Shown: positions 33,573-42,493 of the stretch, piece after piece
Layout: every line of letters begins with the position of its first letter
How positions within the stretch are numbered: the stretch's first letter is position 1
From: Methylotenera_A sp044228245
GTDB lineage: Bacteria > Pseudomonadota > Gammaproteobacteria > Burkholderiales > Methylophilaceae
Direction: 5' to 3'
Assembly: GCA_044228245.1 (NCBI GenBank)
Contig: JBGAVG010000004.1
Coordinates: forward strand, 133,099-197,098
DNA: 64,000 nt
The notes under the pieces: generated by a model
The model's database searches: none
The model's input: only the letters and a program-made list of their open reading frames with translations
Told to the model about the DNA's origin: nothing
Program-made: the position numbers and the translations under genes

Positions 33573-35165
33573 CTAGTGTTCTTGATAATTTTTTGGTTCC
33601 AGCACCGTCGGTATTGGTTCTAGCTCAGCATTTGGGTGATCTTTGCTGTAATGCAGGCCGCGGCTTTCTTTACGTGAAATCGCACTTTCTACAATCAATT
33701 CAGCCACTTGCAGCAAATTACGCAGCTCGATTAAATCGTTGCTGATTCTAAAATGCTGATAAAACTCCTGCACTTCATCGCGCAGCATATGGATGCGATG
33801 CAGCGCGCGGCTGAGGCGTTTATCGGTGCGCACAATGCCGACGTAGTTCCACATAAAGCGGCGCAGCTCGTCCCAGGTGTGCGTAATCAGCACTTCTTCA
33901 TCGGCGTCGGTGACGCGGCTTTCATCCCATTTTGGCAGTTGAGTAAAGGGTTGCGTGGGTGCGCTTAAAATATCCGCCGCCGCGGCGCGGCCAAACACCA
34001 GACATTCCAGCAATGAGTTGCTGGCCAGACGATTCGCGCCGTGCAGACCAGTGCAAGCCGTTTCGCCGATGGCATACAGGTTTTTAATGTCGGTGCGGCC
34101 TTTGTCATCCGTCATTACGCCGCCGCAACTGTAGTGTGCGGCCGGCACGACGGGGATTGGCTGTTTGCTGATATCAATGCCCAACTCAAGGCAGCGCGCA
34201 TAAATGTTGGGGAAATGGGCTTTAATAAATGCGAGTGGTTTGTGCGTGATATCCAGGTAAACACAATCCAGCCCGCGTTTTTTCATCTCGAAGTCAATCG
34301 CGCGTGCCACCACATCACGCGATGCGAGTTCTTCACGCGGGTCATGCTCGGGCATAAAGCGCGTGCCATCCGGCAGTTTGAGCAAACCGCCTTCTCCGCG
34401 CACGGCCTCGGAAATTAAAAATGATTTGGCATGCGGATGAAACAAACAGGTCGGGTGAAACTGGATGAATTCCATGTTCGCCACGCGGCAACCTGCGCGC
34501 CACGCCATCGCCATGCCATCACCCGTGCTCACGTCTGGGTTAGTGGTGTACAGATACACTTTTCCCGCGCCGCCGGTGGCTAATACCGTTTGCTGTGCCG
34601 CAATCGTTATCACCTTGCCGGTGTGGTTGTCTAGTACATAAGCGCCTAGACATTTGTTTTCCGGCGTTTTTTTATCTATTTTTTTCGATGTGATGAGGTC
34701 TACCGCAATATGATTTTCCAGAATAGTGATATTGGCGTGCTCGCGTATTTTTTGGGTTAAAGTTTTTTGCACGGCACGCCCGGTGGCATCGGCCACATGT
34801 ACGATGCGTCGCTGGCTGTGGCCGCCTTCACGCGTAAGATGTAACCCGCTATTATCAGCCTCACGCGTAAATTCCACGCCCTGGTCAATCAGCCACTCAA
34901 CCGCTTCTCGGCCTTGCGTCGCCACCATGCGCGTCACTTCTGCATCGCATAAGCCTGCGCCTGCGATCAGGGTGTCCTGGATATGTTCTTCAATAGAGTC
35001 GCTGCTATTGAGCACGGCCGCAATGCCACCTTGCGCCCAGTTGCTGGCGCTGTCGCTCATCTCGCGCTTGCTGACCAGGCATACGCTTTTATGGTCGGCC
35101 ACCTGCAGCGCCATGGTCAATCCTGCGAGGCCGCTGCCGATAATGAGTACATCGTATTGTTGCAT
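33573..35165 (-). CDS. nadB: L-aspartate oxidase
   Basis: 530 residues. The FAD-binding GSGLAGLTMAL motif lies at the N-terminus, SNWAQGGIAAVL near 45, HLTREGGHSQRRIVH near 110, and HYSCGGVMTDDKGRTDIKNLYAIGE near 345. The C-terminal helical domain is that of the succinate dehydrogenase/fumarate reductase flavoprotein family. It makes iminoaspartate, the first step of NAD biosynthesis, with fumarate or O2 as electron acceptor. It is divergent from rpoE. Confidence 0.96.
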   Translation of the reverse strand: MQQYDVLIIGSGLAGLTMALQVADHKSVCLVSKREMSDSASNWAQGGIAAVLNSSDSIEEHIQDTLIAGAGLCDAEVTRMVATQGREAVEWLIDQGVEFTREADNSGLHLTREGGHSQRRIVHVADATGRAVQKTLTQKIREHANITILENHIAVDLITSKKIDKKTPENKCLGAYVLDNHTGKVITIAAQQTVLATGGAGKVYLYTTNPDVSTGDGMAMAWRAGCRVANMEFIQFHPTCLFHPHAKSFLISEAVRGEGGLLKLPDGTRFMPEHDPREELASRDVVARAIDFEMKKRGLDCVYLDITHKPLAFIKAHFPNIYARCLELGIDISKQPIPVVPAAHYSCGGVMTDDKGRTDIKNLYAIGETACTGLHGANRLASNSLLECLVFGRAAAADILSAPTQPFTQLPKWDESRVTDADEEVLITHTWDELRRFMWNYVGIVRTDKRLSRALHRIHMLRDEVQEFYQHFRISNDLIELRNLLQVAELIVESAISRKESRGLHYSKDHPNAELEPIPTVLEPKNYQEH

Positions 35166-35285
35166 GGCAAAATGTTATGTGAATGAACTAATGAGAGTTT
35201 ATCCGTGTCTTTATCCTTAAGCTAGCAAAGATAAAAAAGTAGTTTAATTTTAGGTGTCAGCTAGATTCAAGTTTGGAGGATGCAA

Positions 35286-36026
35286 ATGTTACAGACGAGC
35301 AAAATTGAGGAATTATCCCGGTCAAGTTTCGTAGAACCTGCGCTTCAAGGTTATACTACAAGCTACAAGAAGGCAGAAACAGGGAGTAATACCTCAATGG
35401 CTGATAGGCCAAACGAAAATCCCAATGCGGGCAATCGCGAAATCGACCAAGTGTTGGTGGAGCGCGCGCAGCAGGGCGACAAAAAAGCGTTTGGGCTGCT
35501 GGTGGAGAAATACCATCGCAAGCTTGGGCGTTTGCTTGGCCGCATGATTCGCGACCAGGCCGAAGTTGAGGACGTGGTTCAGGAATCGTTTATCAAGGCA
35601 TACCGCGCGCTGCACAATTTTAGAGGCGACAGCGCGTTTTACACCTGGCTGTACCGTATTGGCATCAACACGGCGAAAAACTACCTGGTTTCGATGGGTC
35701 GTCGGCCGCAAGTGATGCAGGAAGTCGAGATTGAAGACGTCGAGAACTTTGAAGATGGCGGCGAGATGCGCACCATGGATACGCCCGAAACCGCCATGAT
35801 GACCAAGCAAATTGCGCAAACCGTGAATGACACGGTGGCCGGTCTGCCGGAAGAATTGCGCACCGCGATTACGCTGCGCGAGATTGAAGGATTGAGTTAT
35901 GAAGAAATCGCAACCTTGATGCAATGCCCAATTGGCACCGTGCGTTCACGTATATTTAGAGCACGCGAAACCATTGCGTTGAAGTTGCGCCCATTATTGG
36001 ATACGCCAGACGGTAAGCGCTGGTAA
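35286..36026 (+). CDS. rpoE: RNA polymerase sigma factor RpoE (ECF, sigma-24)
   Basis: Region 2 is LVERAQQGDKKAFGLLVEKYHRKLGRLLGRMIRD... with VEDVVQESFIKAYRALHNFRGDSAFYTWLYRIGINTAKNYL; region 4 is LPEELRTAITLREIEGLSYEEIATLMQCPIGTVRSRIFRARE. It directs transcription of envelope-stress genes and is held by RseA. The start is uncertain: GGAGG at 35275 is six bases from ATG 35286 (246 residues), while ATG 35397 (MADRPNENPNAG, 209 residues) fits the usual family length but has a weaker AGGGAG ten bases away. It leads rpoE-rseA-rseB-rseC-mucD. Confidence 0.94.
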   Translation: MLQTSKIEELSRSSFVEPALQGYTTSYKKAETGSNTSMADRPNENPNAGNREIDQVLVERAQQGDKKAFGLLVEKYHRKLGRLLGRMIRDQAEVEDVVQESFIKAYRALHNFRGDSAFYTWLYRIGINTAKNYLVSMGRRPQVMQEVEIEDVENFEDGGEMRTMDTPETAMMTKQIAQTVNDTVAGLPEELRTAITLREIEGLSYEEIATLMQCPIGTVRSRIFRARETIALKLRPLLDTPDGKRW

Positions 36027-36070
36027 GATACGTTAATAACATTAAGATTGAGTTGTATATTTAGAGGGTT

Positions 36071-36556
36071 ATGATGAAAGATCAATTGTCTGCACTGATA
36101 GATGGCGAGTTTGATATCGAAAGCTCCGAACATCTGATTGCGTCTGCCAAGTCGGGTGGCGAGCTGAGAGCCTGTTGGGCGCATTACCATTTGATTGGCG
36201 ATGCCATGCGCGGCGATGTCTATATGCGCAGCGATTTCAGCCATCGCGTGATGGTGGCGCTTGAAGCTGAGCCTACCATATTGACGCCAAATCCTTCTTC
36301 AGCAGCACGATCTCCAGATAAAAAATCAAACCATAAACGACCGACGAGATTCTGGTCGGTTGCCGCATCGGTCGCAGCTGTGATGTTTGTGGGTGTGATG
36401 GTGCTGGAACAGCAATTGAACAAGCCGGAAGCATTGTCGCCAGTAGAAATCGCGCAAAGCGTACCGACGGAATATTTACAGGCGCATCAGGCCGCAGCCC
36501 CCAGCAGTGTCGCTTATTACATTCAAGCCGCCAGTTATACGGAGCCAAAACAATAA
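36071..36556 (+). CDS. rseA: Anti-sigma factor RseA/MucA
   Basis: 161 residues. The N-terminal cytoplasmic domain, MKDQLSALIDGEFDIESSEHLIASAKSGGELRACWAHYHLIGDAMRG, is the RseA sigma-E-binding fold. A single transmembrane helix (WSVAASVAAVMFVGVMVLE, near 95-113) is followed by a short periplasmic tail that RseB would bind. Regulated proteolysis releases RpoE. ATG codons at 36071 and 36074 are both possible. It overlaps rseB by one base. Confidence 0.92.
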   Translation: MMKDQLSALIDGEFDIESSEHLIASAKSGGELRACWAHYHLIGDAMRGDVYMRSDFSHRVMVALEAEPTILTPNPSSAARSPDKKSNHKRPTRFWSVAASVAAVMFVGVMVLEQQLNKPEALSPVEIAQSVPTEYLQAHQAAAPSSVAYYIQAASYTEPKQ

Positions 36557-37533
36557 TGTTGCGTGTTGTATGTGCGTTGTTACTGAGCGCATTCAGTCTC
36601 AGTAGTCTGGCGGTGGACGACGTTTGGTTGATGCTGCAAAAAACCGCCTATGCCGCGCGCGAGCTGAATTACCAGGGTGTGTTTGAGTATCAAAATGGCA
36701 AGCAGACCAGCTCGGTGCAAATCACCCACATGAACAACGATGGGCAGGAGATGACGCGTAATGTGGTGCTGGATAACGGTGTGCAAACCAACCAGTCGCG
36801 TGAGGTATACAGCCAGGGCAGCAATATCGTGATTTTCCGCCCACAAAATCAAAAAATGGTGATTGAAAAGCGGCGTGGGCAGAATCTGTTCCCGGCCATG
36901 CTGCCGACCGAGTTGGAGACAATTAAAGTCAGCTATACCGCACGTCTTGGCGCGTTGGAAAATGTGGCTGGACGTGAAGCTCAGATTATCGAGTTGATCC
37001 CTAACGATGCTTTTCGGTACAGCTATAAGATTTGGGCAGATACGGAATATGGCCTGTTGCTGAAGATGGCTTTGCTGAACAGCAAAAAACAAATACTGGA
37101 ACAGATCGCGTTTAACCGGATCGACATGCTTTACTCGCAGGATGCCAACTGGTTTCAGCCCAAAATCGACGTAAGCAAAAGCTACGTCATGGAAGACACC
37201 ACCGCAGCAAGCCATGTAGAGAGCAATTGGATCGTTGCCGAGCTGCCTGCAGGCTATTCCAAAGTAGACCACAGGGCGTTGGCGGTACCTGGCAAAGCGG
37301 CACCGGTTGATCAAATGATATTTTCTGACGGTATTGCTTCAGTTTCTTTGTTTATCGAGCCGTTAATTAAAGGCATGCGCCCAAAAATGGGGCACATGAT
37401 GATTGGCTCTACCAATATTTGCGCAAACGTGATTGATGGGCATCAGGTCACGGTGGTAGGCGAAGTGCCAGAAGCCACAGTAATGCAAATCGCCCGAGCA
37501 GTCAGCTTCAAAAAACAATCCGCATCAAAATAA
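36556..37533 (+). CDS. rseB: Sigma-E regulatory protein RseB/MucB
   Basis: 325 residues with a signal peptide (MLRVVCALLLSAFSLSSLA). The MucB/RseB N-terminal domain (about 22-200; YQGVFEYQNGKQTSSVQITH) is followed by the small C-terminal domain (near 215-320). In the periplasm it binds RseA and shields it from DegS-type proteases until envelope stress occurs. It overlaps the rseA stop. Confidence 0.95.
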   Translation: MLRVVCALLLSAFSLSSLAVDDVWLMLQKTAYAARELNYQGVFEYQNGKQTSSVQITHMNNDGQEMTRNVVLDNGVQTNQSREVYSQGSNIVIFRPQNQKMVIEKRRGQNLFPAMLPTELETIKVSYTARLGALENVAGREAQIIELIPNDAFRYSYKIWADTEYGLLLKMALLNSKKQILEQIAFNRIDMLYSQDANWFQPKIDVSKSYVMEDTTAASHVESNWIVAELPAGYSKVDHRALAVPGKAAPVDQMIFSDGIASVSLFIEPLIKGMRPKMGHMMIGSTNICANVIDGHQVTVVGEVPEATVMQIARAVSFKKQSASK

Positions 37534-37548
37534 CCCTAATAAAATCCT

Positions 37549-38031
37549 ATGATAGAAGAACGCGCCGTTGTCCTTTCGCTCGAAAGAGCAATTAACAGCA
37601 CTTTGCCGAGCGATGCCATCGCGACACTCGAAATCGAACGCAAAACTGCCTGTGGCCTGTGCGGCCAGACGCGCGGCTGCGGCAATTCCATCTGGGGCAA
37701 ATTGTTTGCGCACCGATCCGCCGCATTTAAGGCACAAAATCGTATCAACGCAAAAGTGGGTGACAGCGTTATTGTAGGCATTGATGAAAAAGCGCTGTTA
37801 AAAAGCGCCTTGCTGCTTTACATGCTGCCCCTTGCAACCCTGCTGATTGGCGCCATATTAGCGACACAAATCAATGATACAAACAGCAGTGCCATGATCG
37901 GTGCTGCAATTGGTTTGGTGCTAGGCCTGCTGTGGGTAAAAGGCCATACCATGTCGTGCAGCTATTTTACATTGCAGCAACCGGTGATTTTAAGGCTGGC
38001 TTTTGAGGAAACAGTAGTTAAGTTCAGTTAA
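37549..38031 (+). CDS. rseC: RseC/SoxR-reducing-system family protein
   Basis: 160 residues. The N-terminal cysteine region CGLCGQTRGCGN (near 36-47) is the family feature. Two membrane helices follow (about 85-103, LLLYMLPLATLLIGAIL, and 112-132, AMIGAAIGLVLGLLWV). RseC positively modulates sigma-E in some gammaproteobacteria. It lies 15 bp after rseB. Confidence 0.9.
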   Translation: MIEERAVVLSLERAINSTLPSDAIATLEIERKTACGLCGQTRGCGNSIWGKLFAHRSAAFKAQNRINAKVGDSVIVGIDEKALLKSALLLYMLPLATLLIGAILATQINDTNSSAMIGAAIGLVLGLLWVKGHTMSCSYFTLQQPVILRLAFEETVVKFS

Positions 38032-38100
38032 GCAGAATTGAGTTAAGTAAAGTTTTTGTTAGTAAAAATTAGTTAAACAATATTGAAGGAAAATAGTTAG

Positions 38101-39519
38101 ATGTTAAAAAGTTGGATTTCAACCGCATCATTTGCATTCGTTTTTGCATTGACAAGTTTTAACCAGGCTGCAACAGCAAAAGACTTGCCGGATTTTACAG
38201 AGCTGGCGGAAAAGCACGGCGCAGAGGTGGTAAATATCAGCGTTACGCAGGTCATGCAAGCGGGTAATGCGATGCCTTTCCCTAACATGCCAAATGACCC
38301 GGATCTGCAAGAGTTTTTCAAACGCTTTGGCATTCCCGGCATGCCTGGTCAGGGCGATGGCGGGCAGGAGTATAAATCGCAATCGCTGGGTTCAGGCTTT
38401 ATTATCAGCACGGATGGCTATATTTTAACCAACGCCCACGTAGTGAACGAGGCGGATGAAGTGCTGGTTAAATTAAATGACAAACGTGAATTCAAAGCTA
38501 AAATTATCGGTACGGATAAACGCACTGACGTGGCTTTAATTAAAATCGAAGCCACTAACTTGCCTAAAGCCACCATCGGCGACCCGGCTGCATTAAAAGT
38601 AGGCGAATGGGTAGCAGCGATTGGCTCCCCATTCGGCCTGGAAAATACCATGACAGCAGGTATCGTCAGTGCCAAAGGCCGTGCCTTGCCGCAAGAGAAT
38701 TTTGTGCCGTTCATTCAAACCGACGTTGCCATCAACCCGGGCAACTCTGGCGGCCCACTTTATAACCTGCGTGGCGAGGTGGTAGGCGTTAACTCGCAAA
38801 TTTACAGCCGCAGCGGCGGCTCGATGGGCCTGTCTTTCAGCATTCCGATTGATGTGGCGATTGATATTTCTAACCAGCTGAAAGTGAGCGGCAAAATCAC
38901 GCGCGGCTGGCTTGGCATCGCGATTCAGGAAATCACCAAAGAGCTGGCTGAATCCTTTGGCATGAAAAACACCAACGGCGCGCTGATTGCCGGTGTGGAG
39001 AAAAACAGCCCGGCCGACAAAGGCGGTTTGGAACCCGGTGATGTAATCACCAAGTTTGATGGCAAAGCGATTATTGCATCAAGCGATTTGCCGCGCGCAG
39101 TGGGCGCAACCAAGCCCGGCAAAATCGCTGCCGTGGAGATTCTACGCAAAGGCGCGGTAAAAACCCTGAATATCGGTATAGGCGAAATGCCTTCTGATTC
39201 CAGTGACACGCCGGCTACAGGCAAACCTGCACCTAAGGCGGAACCAAATAAAATCGGCCTGACGCTTAAAGAGCTCACTCCGCAGCAAAAGAAAAAACTT
39301 AACGGCAAAAATGGCTTGCTGGTGGCTGAAAGCACTGGCGCAGCTGCGCAGGCAGGTATTCGTCGTGGCGACGTGATACTCGGCCTGAATAACTCCGAGA
39401 CGCAAAGCGTGGAAGCGTTTAACAAGCAAATTAACGCTATCGCCGCAGGTAAAACAGTAGCGGTGCTGGTGCAGCGTGGAGATAACACATTGTATGTGCC
39501 GATTAAAGTGACGAAGTAA
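38101..39519 (+). CDS. mucD: Periplasmic serine endoprotease DegP/MucD (HtrA family)
   Basis: 472 residues. Signal peptide near 1-27, protease domain with His in ILTNAHVVNEAD (near 118), Asp in RTDVALIKIEA (near 144) and Ser in NPGNSGGPL (near 214), then two PDZ domains (about 265-355 and 378-465). It degrades misfolded envelope proteins and is a sigma-E target. The gene follows rseC by 69 bp, and a terminator follows. Confidence 0.96.
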   Translation: MLKSWISTASFAFVFALTSFNQAATAKDLPDFTELAEKHGAEVVNISVTQVMQAGNAMPFPNMPNDPDLQEFFKRFGIPGMPGQGDGGQEYKSQSLGSGFIISTDGYILTNAHVVNEADEVLVKLNDKREFKAKIIGTDKRTDVALIKIEATNLPKATIGDPAALKVGEWVAAIGSPFGLENTMTAGIVSAKGRALPQENFVPFIQTDVAINPGNSGGPLYNLRGEVVGVNSQIYSRSGGSMGLSFSIPIDVAIDISNQLKVSGKITRGWLGIAIQEITKELAESFGMKNTNGALIAGVEKNSPADKGGLEPGDVITKFDGKAIIASSDLPRAVGATKPGKIAAVEILRKGAVKTLNIGIGEMPSDSSDTPATGKPAPKAEPNKIGLTLKELTPQQKKKLNGKNGLLVAESTGAAAQAGIRRGDVILGLNNSETQSVEAFNKQINAIAAGKTVAVLVQRGDNTLYVPIKVTK

Positions 39520-39533
39520 TAAGATTTAAATGT

Positions 39534-39562
39534 AAAAAAACCCGCTGAAAGGCGGGTTTTTT
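39534..39562 (+). terminator. Rho-independent terminator of the rpoE-mucD operon
   Basis: A-run, CCCGC (39541-39545), loop TGAAAG, GCGGG (39552-39556), then T6. Confidence 0.92.
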
Positions 39563-39727
39563 ATTCGGGTTTGTAGGATTGGCAGGTTGTCTTTCCCAGC
39601 CGTGACCGGGTTAGACTACAAAGGCAAGGTTGTTAATTGTTCCCAATTCAGGTGTCAACGATATTTGGTATTCGCGCGCTATTAAACAGCTGTAATTGCA
39701 TTTCTTTTTGATGAAAGGATACAAAAC

Positions 39728-39937
39728 ATGAACAAGACGAGGGCGATAGTAGTTTCTGGATTGATGCTTGTCACGCTGTTTACGTCAGCGTGTGGAACGG
39801 TGACTGGCGCAACGGTAGGAGCGGGTGCGGGTGCTGCAGTAGGTGCGGGCACAGGGCATGGTGCAAAAAAAGGCGCTTTGATAGGCGCCGGTATTGGCGC
39901 TGCGGCTGGTGCTATTTACGATATCACAAAAGATTGA
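39728..39937 (+). CDS. Small glycine-zipper lipoprotein
   Basis: 69 residues. The signal ends in the lipobox LFTSAC (Cys near 22), and the mature part is nearly all glycine-zipper repeats (GATVGAGAGAAVGAG, GALIGAGIGAAAGA). Proteins of this type are envelope lipoproteins related to the OsmB/YMGG group; function is unproven. Its stop overlaps the start region of the next gene, so they are co-expressed. Confidence 0.8.
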   Translation: MNKTRAIVVSGLMLVTLFTSACGTVTGATVGAGAGAAVGAGTGHGAKKGALIGAGIGAAAGAIYDITKD

Positions 39938-39948
39938 TGGAGGCGAAG

Positions 39949-40221
39949 ATGAATATATTAAAACGTTTAACCGCTATAGCGATTGTCGGGTTGACTATGC
40001 AGAATGGCGTCGTAATGGCAGAAGATGCAGCTGTCAGCTGTGCTAAAGAGGGCACACCGGCACAGCTGGAAGGGAAAGTTGTTAAGGTGGATATGGATCA
40101 GGAAAAAATCACGCTACGCGATACCAATGGTACGCTGCATGAGTTTAATGCCTCAAAGGAAACGTTACAGGAATACAAGGCCGGGGATACCATTAAGGCA
40201 AAACTCAGGTGCGAAAAATAG
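39949..40221 (+). CDS. Small exported protein, 90 residues
   Basis: Start ATG 39949 is chosen because GGAGG lies five bases upstream; an ATG at 39937 overlaps the preceding stop. A signal peptide (MNILKRLTAIAIVGLTMQNGVVMA) precedes a compact mature part, EGKVVKVDMDQEKITLRDTNGT..., which reads like a small beta-barrel or OB-like domain. There are two cysteines (near 28 and 88) that could form a disulfide in the periplasm. No family is recognised. It forms a pair with the glycine-zipper lipoprotein. Confidence 0.7.
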   Translation: MNILKRLTAIAIVGLTMQNGVVMAEDAAVSCAKEGTPAQLEGKVVKVDMDQEKITLRDTNGTLHEFNASKETLQEYKAGDTIKAKLRCEK

Positions 40222-40261
40222 TCTGCTAGCTAAGTTAAGCTGTATTAGCTGAGCAATAAGT

Positions 40262-40284
40262 CGCGGGCAACCAAGTTGCCCGCG
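40262..40284 (+). terminator. Strong hairpin after the small exported protein
   Basis: CGCGGGCAA, loop CCAAG, TTGCCCGCG forms a perfect 9-bp GC-rich stem. The following T-run is weak (CTTGGTTTTCC), so it is a probable rather than certain terminator. Confidence 0.6.
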
Positions 40285-40379
40285 CTTGGTTTTCCCCGTC
40301 ACTTCGTACAAGTGTAGCGCGATATGGAATCTAGTTGGAATTAAAAAATTGCGACATTAAGCCCATTAATCGGTCACAA

Positions 40380-41504
40380 TTATTTATTTTTAGGTTTTTT
40401 AGACTTGGATTCAAGTGACAGCAAACGCTCTTGGTCATTGTAAATTCCATCTGAATTAATGACCATATAGTCCATCCCATATTCAAATGGCTGTGACCCA
40501 CCCACGCATGAAATTCGCAGAATTGCCCATCCTGAATTGTCGAAAATACCATCTCTTGGGAAAAGATAGTTGCGAAGATCTCTTTTCAACGTAACCTTTA
40601 CCAACTTTTTTTCATTTGCTGCAAGGTTGACTTCATCAATAACCTCTATAGAATTCCTGATGACATCAGTTATTTCAATCTTTTGTTTGCATGCTCTTGT
40701 TGCCCTTGAAGTTAATACTACACTACCATTAGTTGCGTTGTAACGATTTCCAAATTCCATGAATGCATCTATTGAAAAAATATTCAACTTTTTCCCCGAG
40801 TCCTCCACTGATCCGTAAGTTGTATATTTTTCATCTGGAAGCATTGTCCAAATGCCATTGCTGATTTCACCTAAAGGTTTACCTTTCAGTTTTACTGTTT
40901 CAGCAAGAAAATGTGATTCTCCGGCGTTCATTTGAGAAAGCCAAACTTCATTAAAGCGATAATCAAAACCAGGCACCCAACTTGAAACGTATTCTCGATA
41001 TGGTTTCTGCTCACAGACTGAGTTAATCGTACAGAAATCTGTTCTACGAATTCGTGCTTGCCAACGATAAGGGCGACCAGGCGTGCCTTTGATTGAAATT
41101 ATATGATCGCCGCAGTTTTTTCCCATGCATTCATTTGATTGGTGTGTGGGAGCGCCTCGCATAAGAGTCGGGTACTCGGCAATTTCCAATTCTAGGGATG
41201 TCTTAGAACATGTTGCCCAATTCCAAGAAGTATTTGGCTTGCCTTTTATAAGAAAAGAGTCCTCATGAATAAAGTCAGCAGGAGGCACTATGGGCTTGCC
41301 ACTAGACAATTCTGCCCTTAGGTTCTGCGGCATATTATCAGAATCGTTTAGAGGCCTCGTTGGGCAAACATGTAGATCTGCATTTTTTATTCCGACATCC
41401 TGAGCAGATAAAGTAATTGAAGGGTATGCTCCCAGCAGCAGGATTAAAATTAGACTGAGAGGCCAGCTATTATAACGATAATGGAACTCTTTCAATTGGA
41501 TCAC
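40380..41504 (-). CDS. Exported orphan protein, 374 residues
   Basis: I do not recognise a family. The start is a GTG, and an N-terminal hydrophobic segment (SLILILLLGAYPSITLSAQ) serves as signal peptide. The mature protein has many aromatic residues and several cysteines (CPTRP, ATCSKT, SNECMGKNCGD, TDFCTINSVCEQKP, CVGGSQP), a pattern typical of a disulfide-rich extracytoplasmic protein. The C-terminus is basic (SLESKSKKPKNK). Base composition is more AT-rich than neighbouring housekeeping genes, and there are no co-directional partners, which suggests recent acquisition. Confidence 0.7.
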   Translation of the reverse strand: MIQLKEFHYRYNSWPLSLILILLLGAYPSITLSAQDVGIKNADLHVCPTRPLNDSDNMPQNLRAELSSGKPIVPPADFIHEDSFLIKGKPNTSWNWATCSKTSLELEIAEYPTLMRGAPTHQSNECMGKNCGDHIISIKGTPGRPYRWQARIRRTDFCTINSVCEQKPYREYVSSWVPGFDYRFNEVWLSQMNAGESHFLAETVKLKGKPLGEISNGIWTMLPDEKYTTYGSVEDSGKKLNIFSIDAFMEFGNRYNATNGSVVLTSRATRACKQKIEITDVIRNSIEVIDEVNLAANEKKLVKVTLKRDLRNYLFPRDGIFDNSGWAILRISCVGGSQPFEYGMDYMVINSDGIYNDQERLLSLESKSKKPKNK

Positions 41505-41819
41505 CCCATTTAAATGATCATAATTTGATGTCTACATTACAAAAGCTACCCAACTATTATAAAGTAAGGGACTTGCGAAATAATTCTACTCCTGGAAATT
41601 CTAAAAATATACGGGAAAGTTACTTGAATTTAGCAAACGTAGGTTGGCTAAAGGGGTCAGCATCGATTTAAGCTGCCGTTGAAATTTTGCTAAATAGATA
41701 TTTTTAGTATTAAGCATTATGCGTTAATTATATAGTTAAATATCAAGCAAACTGCACAATGAATTACAACCCAATCAAGCATTGAAGATAGTGACGTGAT
41801 TGCAGTCTGGCGGGGTGAG
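41505..41819. other. 315-bp non-coding stretch
   Basis: AT-rich, no coding frame. It contains ACGTAGGTTGG (41638-41648), a possible remnant of the repeat type at 32.6 kb, and the left copy of the direct repeat at 41751-41780. Confidence 0.5.
41751..41780. repeat. Left copy of a 30-bp direct repeat
   Basis: Matches 45125-45154 at 28 of 30 positions (ACTGCACAAT, then AATTACAAC, then AATCAAGC). It lies just downstream of the hydrolase-AmmeMemoRadiSam operon; the other copy lies before lepA. Confidence 0.75.
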
Positions 41820-42485
41820 TTAACCCTGTTTTTGCAGTGGTTTCAAATGCCGAACAAACCACGCCGTTGCCTGGCGCGCTACTTCTTCCAAAGTGCCAGG
41901 CTCTTCAAACAGGTGCGTTGCATTAGGAATGATAGAGAGTTCTTTTTCACAGTGCATGCAGGCGTAAGCCTCGCGGTTCAACTCGATCACCACATCATCC
42001 CAGCCGCCTACCAGTAACAGGGTTGGGCAAGCAACATGGCCAAGACTTCCCTGCCCTGCAAGGTCAGGGCGGCCACCGCGCGAAACGACTGCGCGAATTT
42101 TTTCACCGCCGGCTGCTGCTGCCTGCAAAGCCGCCGCAGCACCCGTGCTGGCACCAAAATATCCAATCGGGAGGTTTTTGGTGAGCGCATCTTCCCATAC
42201 CCAGCTTGTGGCAATCAGCAGGCGTTGTGTGAGCAGTGGAATATCAAATCGCGTCTGGTAATCCGTATCTTCTTCCGGTGTGAGCAAATCCATGAGCAGC
42301 GTACCGATGCCGCTATCATGCAGCACACTGGCCACATAGTTGTTGCGTGGGCTATGCCGGCTGCTGCCGCTGCCGTGTGCGAACAGGACAATGCCTTTGG
42401 CATTTTCGGGCAGCTTCAGCATGCCCTCAATGTGAACATGATCTACTGGAATGTGCACAAGCTTCTCGATTTTAGCCGCCATCAT
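41820..42485 (-). CDS. Alpha/beta-hydrolase, dienelactone hydrolase-like
   Basis: 221 residues. The oxyanion/entry motif is FAHGSGSSRHSPRN (near 35), the nucleophile serine is in GYFGASTGAAAAL (near 112), Asp probably in LVGGWDDVVIEL (near 166), and His in NATHLFEEPG (near 193). It is cytoplasmic and would act on an ester, lactone or thioester, substrate unknown. It starts nine bases after the radical SAM gene, with AAGGAG upstream, so it is the fourth gene of the AmmeMemoRadiSam operon. ATG 42482 is the alternative start. Confidence 0.88.
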   Translation of the reverse strand: MMAAKIEKLVHIPVDHVHIEGMLKLPENAKGIVLFAHGSGSSRHSPRNNYVASVLHDSGIGTLLMDLLTPEEDTDYQTRFDIPLLTQRLLIATSWVWEDALTKNLPIGYFGASTGAAAALQAAAAGGEKIRAVVSRGGRPDLAGQGSLGHVACPTLLLVGGWDDVVIELNREAYACMHCEKELSIIPNATHLFEEPGTLEEVARQATAWFVRHLKPLQKQG

Positions 42486-42493
42486 GGTTCTCC

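Noticed and set aside
39790..39948. Upstream extension of the 90-residue exported protein across the glycine-zipper gene
   Set aside because: It is the out-of-frame reading of the lipoprotein gene; ATG 39949 has a good ribosome site.
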